NCBI GenBank assembly: GCA_944472155.2
Contig: OX235271.1
Span: 43,884,633-43,948,632, forward strand
Direction of reading: 5' to 3'
DNA length: 64,000 nt
Source: Trichobilharzia szidati
Lineage: Eukaryota > Platyhelminthes > Trematoda > Strigeidida > Schistosomatidae
Below are positions 42,801 to 44,983 of the stretch, piece by piece; positions within the stretch are counted from its first letter, which is position 1; each line of letters starts with the position of its first letter. The position numbers were made by a program, and so were the translations under genes. The notes below the pieces were generated by a model, which did not search any database, was not told the origin of the DNA, and saw only the letters and a program-made list of their open reading frames with translations.

Positions 42801-43936
42801 ACTAATTTCTTTCCTGTTAAAGATAAAATGTGTAAAACTTCTGAAACCAATGGTGACAATGTTGATGCATCTGAGTTGGATGAGGTAAGTTGAACAGTTA
42901 CTTGGTTGATATCTCACGCACTGAGTTAAATACCTCGAGTAACACAAATGATGATGATAGGTCATATCACTTTTATGAGGTTTCCACAAAATTAGTAATT
43001 ATTATTAGTTTTATCAGTATACTGTTTCTCCTGCGTTAAATGAATGTCTTATTGTGTTCCTAGTGGAACAAAGAGTTTCAGACTTGAGCTCTAGCGATAG
43101 GGTTGCTATCTTTGCATCCAACCTTACCTCACTTACCTGGAATCGAACCCAAACCACATGGATGGTGGTTGGTAAACGTTCTACCATTGAACCATCGACA
43201 CACTTAAACAAGTATGTCGAAGTTTATCATCTCAATTGTGAAACCTAATTGAATTCATAAGCATTTAAACTTCAGAACTGAAGGATTATTTACACCTTAC
43301 CTAAATTTTATTCATATACATGAGTCGATTATATTCAATGAGTTACAAGTGACACTGAACTTTTGAAACATCTACAGACTGAACTCCTTCAGTCTGTAGA
43401 TGTTTCAAAAGTATTGTTCTAACTGAATGCATTTATTAAGACAATAAACTATATACGATTGATTGTTTGACTAAATTTCAACGCATTCATTTATAGACGT
43501 ATTACAACCGTGTGTTATGATTCCACGAATTACCTTTGTAAGCAGCAAACAATATATATAAATAACGAATGTGACGGTTTTCTCATCCAGTACATCTTTC
43601 AAATCCCTTTAGGTTTCAATGCCAAGCAAACGAGTTCGTCATGCAGCCAACCGGCTACGGACTAGAAAGGCAGATAACCACCAATCTCCTTGTAAAAATC
43701 CTATTACTCTACCATCATGTTCAACAAGCATAAAAGACAAGGACAATGAGCTTTCCGAGTTACCTAAACCCCGGAAGTCGAAGAGAAAGCAAACTGTAAA
43801 GAATCTCCCAGAAGAAGCGAAAGAAGAATTAAGTCCAGTAAAGTCCAAATCAAATAAAAAATGTACAAAAAAATCTCAAAAGAAATCTCAACGTCGAGTT
43901 GTCGAGAGAGTATGTCTATCTGAAGAAGACGATTAA
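9740..43936 (+). CDS. ERCC5: XPG/ERCC5/Rad2 DNA-repair endonuclease, 14 recognised exons (gene span)
   Basis: Recognised exons: 9740-9827, 10956-11122, 12960-13110, 14455-14551, 16246-16327, 24683-24845, 29733-30075, 31130-32030, 33987-34218, 37783-38002, 39113-39273, 41345 to about 41442, 42662-42884, 43613-43936. All junctions except 12/13 keep frame with GT-AG borders, giving about 1,080 residues (human XPG 1,186). XPG cuts 3' of the lesion in nucleotide excision repair in the nucleus, with TFIIH, XPA/RPA and PCNA. The N domain (MGVPGLWRLL, IAIDMNIWLHQ, VFVFDGDTP) and I domain (PEEAEAQC, ASDDSDVW, GSDYTHGI) keep the metal-binding Asp and Glu residues. A long acidic spacer separates them, as in XPG but not FEN1 or EXO1. 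The C-terminus has a PIP-like motif and basic nuclear-localisation stretches. The exon 12 end is uncertain. Confidence 0.93.
9828..10955 (+). other. XPG intron 1 with repeat debris
   Basis: The intron holds a GC-richer patch at 10450-10560 that resembles 54805-54885 (tttcgctcgt, then atca(a/g)cggtgt). It also holds a minus-strand LINE-C fragment from about 10640 to 10862. Confidence 0.7.
10640..10862 (-). mobile_element. LINE-C fragment (RT C-terminal region)
   Basis: The plus-strand text ctgatctggagtatggagcg and ttggaaatacttttcatgacgc matches the reverse complement of the RT C-terminal region in the copies at 18200-18430 and 34870-34990. It is a short, frame-broken copy within XPG intron 1. 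Confidence 0.75.
10956..11122 (+). CDS. ERCC5: XPG exon 2 (N nuclease domain)
   Basis: This exon completes the first catalytic Asp (AIDMNIWLHQAVKSRG) and encodes the second metal-binding Asp in RPVFVFDGDTPALKR. It follows tttatag and ends in phase 0 at ata|gtaagc. Confidence 0.95.
11720..12235 (+). pseudogene. Penelope-like element C-terminal tail fragment
   Basis: One frame reads AREFLEGWYSSESAINRHI followed by a Lys/Arg-rich tail (SKRGKSHAQKVK). The 'RE-LEAW-S---SINRH' motif is known to me from the tail that follows GIY-YIG domains in Penelope-like and related elements. The stretch 12060-12220 is repeated at 29435-29575 and, inverted, at 29197-29340, so it is the 3' part of a dispersed element. 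Confidence 0.5.
12245..12355 (+). mobile_element. LINE-C 3' end (5'-truncated copy)
   Basis: The stretch encodes the very end of the LINE-C protein (LAENRTQWRRMAEALCSSRN, stop) and then the AAT-rich tail. It matches 18000-18065 in reverse. Only about 110 bases were copied. Confidence 0.8.
12960..13110 (+). CDS. ERCC5: XPG exon 3
   Basis: The exon starts after gattacag with NTRRQLRNSAEAKAEKAQKH and continues LLRRLLRRVAES. This is the Arg/Lys-rich helix that follows the FDGD motif in the N domain. It ends at ttag|gtagt with one base carried over. Confidence 0.9.
13111..14454 (+). other. XPG intron 3
   Basis: The first part holds a plus-strand copy of the RTE-A 5' end (about 13355-13500). From 13500 to 13800 there is non-coding sequence that could belong to the same insertion. 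The rest is unassigned. Confidence 0.6.
13355..13500 (+). mobile_element. RTE-A 5'-end fragment
   Basis: Blocks such as tgatggtcgggttt, gcaggtccta and ttagactaaaagca match, in the same order, the first 165 bases of RTE-A (8997 leftwards on the minus strand) and of the short element at 49081 leftwards. Confidence 0.7.
14455..14551 (+). CDS. ERCC5: XPG exon 4
   Basis: This short exon encodes AKEELLRRLKQQSNSLQAME and then DAEIFAAPCNQST. It follows actcatag and has donor ctac|gtaagt with two bases carried. Helical content fits the N-domain edge of XPG. Confidence 0.85.
14940..15085 (+). mobile_element. tRNA-like SINE fragment (family 3), diverged
   Basis: The order 'ggcggagatattgacta', 'ctctaggtccgaatcgc' (box-B-like) and 'catcagccta' resembles the unit at 27498-27612. 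It is strongly mutated. Confidence 0.4.
15640..15780 (+). mobile_element. Hammerhead-type SINE copy (family 2)
   Basis: The copy carries ggacgaaacc, then atccagtactcc, and the family tail gttctctaaccgatgtcag followed by ttatgatgaaattc. These occur in the same order in copies at 33272, 46490 and 59880. The tRNA-like head is missing and the 5' part appears rearranged, with cgtcctagtttgggac inverted relative to the consensus order. Confidence 0.65.
16246..16327 (+). CDS. ERCC5: XPG exon 5
   Basis: This exon encodes SSDTKGGGIMLSENAGLEYD and ELARDFL. It is bounded by tttag and tta|gtaagt, in phase 0. It starts the spacer side of the N domain. Confidence 0.85.
17225..17400 (+). mobile_element. Sm-alpha-like SINE with degenerate hammerhead core
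   Basis: Box-A-like tggtggttaacg and box-B-like ggtttgagtttc are followed by tatccagcttatgag, then acgaaatgct and cttggattccactg. The order (stem I strand TCCAG, conserved core, GAAA, return strand CTTGGATTCCACTG) is that of the published schistosome Sm-alpha hammerhead, but the stem II hairpin appears to be missing, so it should be inactive. Another member lies at 59325-59500 on the minus strand. Confidence 0.6.
17595..17800 (+). mobile_element. RTE-A 5'UTR fragment
   Basis: Blocks gtgtacatgggttccagaatcc, tgacgctgctccac and acctgcttcggtcttgg with gggcagtattcagccctcac match the RTE-A 5'UTR (8850 leftwards to 8640, minus strand) in the same order. No coding part follows. Confidence 0.7.
17982..18616 (-). 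pseudogene. LINE-C reverse transcriptase C-terminal region, 5'-truncated
   Basis: On the minus strand the copy reads SSFTYLGRIVSTTGGTDEDI, then KARIGKARQAF, LKSVWRSTTLS and KSVLLYGSETC, and ends LAENRTQWRCTAEALCSSRN with an ATT-rich tail. These are the RT thumb and C-terminal regions of an RTE-type LINE. Several frameshifts separate the pieces, for example near 18370. Its 5' end adjoins the LTR element inserted at 18621, and the sequence beyond the far LTR does not continue the LINE, so the copy was already truncated close to this point. Confidence 0.85.
18617..18620. repeat. Target-site duplication (left) of the LTR element
   Basis: gtac is found immediately outside both LTRs (here and at 23056-23059). 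A 4-bp duplication is usual for Ty3/gypsy integrases. Confidence 0.75.
18621..18912 (-). repeat. 3' LTR of the Ty3/gypsy element
   Basis: This copy spans 292 bp, starts tgtaaagaag and ends cactcaccaca on the plus strand, and matches 22765-23055. On the element strand it is preceded by a G-rich polypurine tract (18913-18925: plus strand ctcgccccctcat). Confidence 0.9.
19014..22739 (-). pseudogene. Ty3/gypsy gag-pol frame, two in-frame stops
   Basis: From the ATG at 22739 the frame runs about 1,240 codons to the TGA at 19016-19014. In order it shows a gag-like domain (MKVPWPQVFEEGDVRTFL), a zinc knuckle CFACGGTGHWQRNC, protease LVDTGAAVSLIG, RT (PYSSPILLVKKANGKYRF, MPFGLVGAPFTF, VCGDDLVVYSE), RNase H (VSTDTSDYGIGAVLR, TDHKPLQWL) and integrase (HHCC zinc finger, then Asp, LTDQGS and ERNNRTLKEW as the DDE triad). 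A TAG at 21224-21222 interrupts the RT and a TGA at 19172-19170 cuts the C-terminus, both without a frame change. Gag and pol share one frame. As it stands only a truncated product could be made. Confidence 0.92.
22740..22764 (-). promoter_or_regulatory. Leader with primer-binding-site position of the LTR element
   Basis: Only 25 bases separate the 5' LTR from the gag ATG. On the element strand they read TTTGGTGTCGCTGCC and onward. The TGG two bases after the LTR is where a tRNA primer-binding site is expected, but I could not assign the tRNA. Confidence 0.55.
22765..23055 (-). repeat. 5' LTR of the Ty3/gypsy element
   Basis: This 291-bp copy is nearly identical to 18621-18912. It is followed by gtac (23056-23059). 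Pol II promoter and R/U5 borders are expected inside but are not resolved. Confidence 0.9.
23255..23345 (-). mobile_element. Old fragment of SINE family 1
   Basis: The string ttgaagtttctgtagca, ggagttgctagca and ccaaccctccctctttatcc matches the body of the SINE at 38385-38475 in the same orientation. Head and tail are absent. Confidence 0.5.
24683..24845 (+). CDS. ERCC5: XPG exon 6
   Basis: After tcttttag the exon encodes DGFYSSDRKLSGMDLNSDAF, CSLPLPAQLRVVQMAREIL and DTGSCRRDLVQRNNE. It ends at gaag|gtaaag with one base carried. The 'L-P-x-x-Q' stretch is the conserved region of XPG just before the long spacer. Confidence 0.92.
25137..25563 (-). mobile_element. LINE-C 3' fragment
   Basis: It starts with tattattattcgcttaggttcc and gagtgaaacatagagcttcag, the diverged minus-strand form of the LINE-C tail, and continues through tctccattttcctcggcat to ccatatagaaggactgactgag, which matches the copies at 18240-18440 and 34820-35040. 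Frames are broken. Confidence 0.75.
25566..26410 (+). pseudogene. Penelope-like GIY-YIG endonuclease tail
   Basis: An open frame of 196 residues (25566-26156) begins KIEKLEEEFVFLEKTLKSNY, and its GIY-YIG motif reads CIYKFACFCASIYIGITERG with a following SEHVPKGL. It ends SIKHLKPDLCVQKEAVVSL. This corresponds to the RT-to-endonuclease linker and the whole nuclease tail of a Penelope-like element. The upstream RT is missing. The ATG is internal to an older frame and probably not a real start. 26157-26410 is its 3' untranslated part. Confidence 0.75.
26570..26650 (+). mobile_element. Fragment of SINE family 1
   Basis: The blocks ggtttggcatgaggctagc, taccctaccctgg and ctacagaaacttcaac match the body of the SINE at 38910-38975. 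Confidence 0.45.
26925..27055 (+). mobile_element. Old RTE-B 3' end
   Basis: gcaacttgaattgatgcac followed by ttttgtgcaaagtttcacgttg matches the 3' end of RTE-B (cttgaactgccgcac, then atgtgcaaagttctatg, at 40833-40868). It is diverged and lacks coding sequence. Confidence 0.5.
27498..27612 (-). mobile_element. tRNA-derived SINE (family 3)
   Basis: On the minus strand, AGATGTGGCTCGTTGACTTG (box A region) and CCCACATTCGAATTTCAC (box-B-like) are followed by the cagtatcatcggcctgcac body. It resembles 3897-4012. Confidence 0.55.
27650..27658. repeat. Possible target-site duplication of the RTE-B copy (left)
   Basis: catacataa recurs at 29088-29096 just outside the other end of the RTE-B copy. It is short and A/T-rich, so only moderately convincing. 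Confidence 0.5.
27659..29087 (-). pseudogene. RTE-B LINE, 5'-truncated, RT largely open
   Basis: On the minus strand one long frame starts RGNQAGFRPGRGCIDHMFTL and continues FLDLKAAFDSVDREVLW, GVRQGCPLSPFLFNF, LEYADDTVFLGEDAD (catalytic Asp pair kept), FTYLGSCISTNG, SETWPIRVEDMKRL, LRWLGHVLRMPNRR and RCRLPGWGPRDSKNQW. The endonuclease and first RT motifs are missing because the copy is truncated at about 29080. After the usual end (ETIGDMAQN...) the frame runs on into the 3' untranslated region. It is not autonomous. Confidence 0.88.
29197..29571. repeat. Large inverted repeat, arms about 157 bp
   Basis: 29197-29353 is a near-perfect reverse complement of 29415-29571, with a 61-bp centre. 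Both arms match 12050-12215, the 3' part of the Penelope-like tail in intron 2. It therefore looks like two copies of one retroelement end joined head to head or tail to tail. Confidence 0.8.
29733..30075 (+). CDS. ERCC5: XPG exon 7 (start of spacer)
   Basis: After tttgtatag the exon encodes ASFDPETFSDVQTKRLLLRR and RLAERQQELSDNL, the conserved 'FSDVQ-KRLL-R' helix of XPG. Low-complexity Ser/Thr/Lys sequence follows, up to TTFDLE plus two bases before gtaagc. It marks the end of the N-domain extension. Confidence 0.93.
30076..31129 (+). other. XPG intron 7; nothing recognised
   Basis: This is A/T-rich intron sequence. I recognise no repeat family in it. Confidence 0.5.
31130..32030 (+). CDS. 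ERCC5: XPG exon 8 (acidic spacer)
   Basis: This 301-codon exon is open across its whole length and encodes the non-catalytic spacer. It is rich in Ser, Glu, Asp and Asn with acidic runs DDEDDDDFIEVETHEHVD and SSDLEDDDLTVDDN. The last part, KADRLTRQAQSTTTRCISEA, is the amphipathic stretch leading into the I domain. In human XPG the spacer binds TFIIH. Here the sequence itself is poorly conserved and the role is inferred from position. Borders: ttcag| and ccag|gtaata. Confidence 0.92.
32814..33640 (-). mobile_element. LINE-C copy interrupted by a SINE
   Basis: The minus-strand LINE-C tail (ttattattcccttgggttcc, gtggaacatagggcttc) is followed by its C-terminal coding debris to 33271. The same element resumes at 33421 (ttttgttgtttatgccgag) and runs to about 33640. 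The interruption is flanked by the direct repeat aattcgaatttt (33260-33271 and 33421-33432). Confidence 0.85.
33272..33420 (+). mobile_element. Hammerhead-type SINE (family 2) with 5' inversion, inside LINE-C
   Basis: This 149-bp insertion is flanked by a perfect 12-bp duplication. It carries taggacgaagcagctgtcc, then attactcccaggttttcc, and the family tail up to gatgaaatcctg. Its first 27 bases (caggatttcattatgaactg...) are the reverse complement of the tail at 33362-33388, a 5' inversion typical of twin priming. Confidence 0.8.
33645..33780 (+). mobile_element. tRNA-derived SINE (family 3)
   Basis: tggctcattgatctagac (box A region) and gcgttcgaaccgcgctcc (box B) are followed by the body gtagtatcattagccctcat. 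It adjoins the 5' end of the LINE-C copy. Confidence 0.65.
33987..34218 (+). CDS. ERCC5: XPG exon 9 (I nuclease domain, part 1)
   Basis: After cactttag the exon encodes DLLRLFGFPFIVSPEEAEAQ with the catalytic Glu pair, then DLVASDDSDVWPFGVK with the catalytic Asp residues, and YKLDEVKRKL. The family usually has Leu where WPFG has Pro. It ends at gttag|gtatat with one base carried. Confidence 0.95.
34565..35370 (-). pseudogene. LINE-C copy, longest in the window, frame-broken
   Basis: From right to left on the minus strand it encodes fragments of the palm and thumb: GFQVNIDNTEVMKITNQPT, then RTRMSNRARIGKARNTF, NLKPICKSSAITQLSI and MDWTLAEEA, down to the tail gttcctagtgggacatagg with ATTATT repeats at 34565. 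Frames change several times. Confidence 0.8.
35495..36330 (-). pseudogene. Penelope-like element 3' end (GIY-YIG tail end)
   Basis: The minus strand encodes HLAPRDSSFKVIYMAKS and LHLCIAEALAIHEQKPKLCV, ending FVKPLSSPWS (36328-36125), the last part of the GIY-YIG module. Downstream sequence at 35770-35830 matches the arm at 53225-53280 (ttcagcgaagaaatttc, caacgacttcattttcaagc). The distal end near 35500-35545 carries the 'gagcaacaccggagagg ... gaaacg' type tail on the minus strand. Confidence 0.65.
36340..37782. other. Intronic stretch without recognised features
   Basis: I find no repeat family shared with the rest of the window. A plus-strand open frame at 37175-37387 has no familiar motif and no splice context that fits XPG. 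Confidence 0.4.
37783..38002 (+). CDS. ERCC5: XPG exon 10 (I domain, part 2; helix-hairpin-helix)
   Basis: After ataaaatag the exon encodes GLTVENILRLTLLCGSDYTH and GIDQVGPVTAIEILSEFG, the last metal-binding Asp and the helix-hairpin-helix DNA-binding loop of Rad2 nucleases. It continues to LKPLEQF with two bases carried over at ac|gtaagt. Confidence 0.96.
38345..38565 (-). mobile_element. tRNA-headed SINE, family 1
   Basis: On the minus strand it begins GCGTCGGTGGCACAGGGG, carries box B GGGTTCGACAC, and ends gccctatgttccactaggaac followed by gtgaaggaa. The acceptor-stem 3' half seen in the 38787 copy is deleted here. Confidence 0.8.
38650..38770 (+). mobile_element. tRNA-derived SINE fragment (family 3)
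   Basis: cattcgactttcaatcagtg and caaggtccgactctctc (decayed box B) are followed by catccaatcttcatacaata. The layout is that of 33645-33780. Confidence 0.5.
38787..39018 (+). mobile_element. tRNA-headed SINE, family 1, best-preserved copy
   Basis: The head gcgtcggtggcacagtggtt starts a tRNA-like fold. GCGTCGG pairs with the CCGACGC at 38855-38861 as a perfect 7-bp acceptor stem, and CCGGG-GTTTGATC-CCCGG is a perfect T arm and box B. The D and anticodon arms do not fold well. A body of about 120 bases follows, then the LINE-C-like end gccctatgttccactaggaac and an A-rich tail. It should be pol III-transcribed if active. Confidence 0.85.
39113..39273 (+). CDS. ERCC5: XPG exon 11
   Basis: After atttccag the exon encodes YFSYYGVFTKQIILSRNWWQ and ends RRRWINLKPSP with one base carried at cctg|gtaggt. 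The family has a 'W-NL-LP--FP' motif here, and RRRWINLKPSPGFP fits it across the junction to exon 12. Confidence 0.9.
39274..41344 (+). other. XPG intron 11
   Basis: The intron contains an RTE-B 3' end on the plus strand (40215-40890). 39300-40210 and 40900-41340 show nothing else recognised. Confidence 0.75.
40215..40890 (+). pseudogene. RTE-B 3' end, 5'-truncated
   Basis: The copy begins within the thumb region (tccgtcctcctttatggctg) and a frame from 40350 reads VLGKEGKSVDETVKLHRLRW, LGHVLRMPSHRLPRQ, RCRLPGWGPRDGKNQW and ends ETIGDMAQNRSQWRRCIHSL. The 3' untranslated part ends gttctatgtcgagaac followed by agacagac repeats. Confidence 0.85.
41345..41442 (+). CDS. ERCC5: XPG exon 12 (3' border uncertain)
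   Basis: After tggtttcag the exon encodes GFPDGRIARAYLQPNVKTD and IPPFEWELPRVPLL, matching the 'FP---VA-AYL-P-V' and 'F-WG-P' segments of XPG. Possible donors are cgt|gtacc (41430) and ctg|gtcaa (41442). Neither joins exon 13 in phase. The frame stays open to a TAA at 41479-41481. A micro-exon or sequence error is possible. Confidence 0.75.
42000..42190 (-). mobile_element. Hammerhead-type SINE (family 2), head and core present
   Basis: On the minus strand, GGGTCCCAGTGACTGAATGG (box A region) and GGGTTCGCACCCTGG (box B) are followed by GTACTG, CCGATAA, TTCCC-AAACTA-GGA, TGAAAC, AGCTGTC and CAATAC. This is the strand order of a hammerhead: stem I, core, stem II hairpin, GAAA, short stem III, cleavage site, stem I. 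The core has substitutions (CCGATAA for CTGATGA), so activity is doubtful. Confidence 0.7.
42195..42345 (+). mobile_element. Hammerhead-type SINE (family 2), plus copy
   Basis: The copy begins inside the box B region (gggctcgaaactcagtggg) and carries taccgatgattcccg, gaatgaaacagctgtcc and agtactcccctg plus the family tail. It lies head-to-head with the copy on the left. Confidence 0.7.
42662..42884 (+). CDS. ERCC5: XPG exon 13 (PIP-like motif)
   Basis: After ttatccttag the exon encodes NASLGWSAEKTEALLASVLK, the XPG 'GW----T---L-PVLK' motif, then HRQTMELGNPEKLL and SKALITNFFPVKDKM. KALITNFF lies where human XPG has its PCNA-binding QLRIDSFF. Ends at gatgag|gtaagt in phase 0. Confidence 0.93.
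43045..43210 (-). mobile_element. SINE family 1, diverged copy in XPG intron 13
   Basis: The minus strand reads a head GTGTGTCGATGGTTCAATGG, box B GGGTTCGATTCC and a body ending in the tgttcctagtggaacaaag form of the LINE-C-like end (near 43055-43075). Confidence 0.65.
43359..43412. repeat. Perfect 25-bp hairpin with 4-base loop in XPG intron 13
   Basis: 43359-43383 is the exact reverse complement of 43388-43412, with loop ctcc. Stem sequence acttttgaaacatctacag. It would form a very stable short hairpin in the pre-mRNA. Confidence 0.85.
43613..43936 (+). CDS. ERCC5: XPG exon 14 (basic C-terminus)
   Basis: After tccctttag the exon encodes VSMPSKRVRHAANRLRTRKA, PKPRKSKRKQTVKNLP and KSQKKSQRRVVERVCLSEED, ending DD and TAA. 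Several basic clusters fit the C-terminal nuclear localisation and DNA-binding region of XPG. Confidence 0.92.
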   Translation, partial: VSMPSKRVRHAANRLRTRKADNHQSPCKNPITLPSCSTSIKDKDNELSELPKPRKSKRKQTVKNLPEEAKEELSPVKSKSNKKCTKKSQKKSQRRVVERVCLSEEDD

Positions 43937-44743
43937 ACTGTATAGCAAAATATATAGTATAAGCAATTGTAAACTATGTAAATTCTTTATAATATCAACA
44001 CTTTTATTATTATGAATAATGTAGACACTTGTTTTTTTTAATACTTATAACTTAATATTACAGTTATTTGATCAGTTGGACATTGAATGTTTCAGTCTTT
44101 TACAGCGTATCAGCTTGGTTGCTGAGAATTTTACACGACAGAGATATGAAGTGTTCAGCATACAACACAACAGCTTTATGCAACTCGATAACGAAACGCA
44201 CATTCGTGCAGTTGTCAACGTGTCATATGGTAATACAACTCGGCTATTTAGACTTTCGTGAGACTGATTGAGAGTTAACCGCATTGAAGAATGAACCAAC
44301 AAGCACTGTGAAAAAAGGACTTTTGAAGTTTAATTGATCAATGAATTGAAATAGTTATATCTTGAAGTAAAGTTATCATAGTAAAGATCTATTCCAGCAT
44401 ACACTTATACATTGATTAGTGAAAGTATCCTAATTCGTATTATCTGAAGTCCGTTGGTCACTGTGTTATGCAAACACTGATAATTTAAAAACACAAATAG
44501 AATTAATATCAGATAGAATTTATTCACATAAACCATAGTTTGTCATGTACAACAACACATCTTGTATAACATGATATAACAACACAGGAACAAAATAATC
44601 GGAGATGGATGTAAAACGTGTTTATAGTACCGTAACCAATTAGTGAAAATATTTCCAGGTGGTTTATTTCTCCATTGAACTGAACACCGGGCATTTCCTT
44701 GTCAATAGCTCTCATATTTATGCCAAATTATATCAAGTTATAT
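43937..44743. other. Intergenic region between convergent XPG and DPY19 3' ends
   Basis: Both 3' untranslated regions must lie here. No canonical AATAAA is seen for XPG on the plus strand. AATAAA on the minus strand at 44524-44519 suits the DPY19 transcript, about 220 bases after its stop. Confidence 0.6.
44519..44524 (-). terminator. Polyadenylation signal for the DPY19 gene
   Basis: The plus strand reads tttatt, that is AATAAA on the minus strand, 220 bases downstream of the stop codon. It is inferred from position and sequence. Confidence 0.55.
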
Positions 44744-44983
44744 TTAGTCAAGCTTATTTACATATAGTACAACTCTGTTTGTATATGACTCAACGTACAC
44801 AACTGTAAAATATGGTTTCAAAATACTCGGTGTTTTACCAGTCTGTGAAACTTGTACAGATAACAATGATTCACACAATGCTGGTTGTCCAATCAGTTGT
44901 GGATCTAGTAAATCATAAAGCTCCGGTTTACTGCATCCTCCTCTAGGTGGACATGTATGCCCTTCGACGATAACAAAATCAGT
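44744..44983 (-). CDS. DPY19 terminal exon
   Basis: Starting after ttccttag it encodes TDFVIVEGHTCPPRGGCSKP, ELYDLLDPQLIGQPALCESL and a tail ending LYVNKLD with TAA. This is the C-terminal luminal domain ('Y-ILE--WC----GC-MPEIWDVEDP' in human homologues), with the paired Cys retained. Confidence 0.93.
   Translation of the reverse strand, partial: TDFVIVEGHTCPPRGGCSKPELYDLLDPQLIGQPALCESLLSVQVSQTGKTPSILKPYFTVVYVESYTNRVVLYVNKLD

Noticed and set aside
43359..43412. A pre-microRNA
   Set aside because: The stem is only 25 bp with a 4-base loop, shorter than a normal pre-miRNA, and there is no evidence of processing. Kept only as a hairpin.
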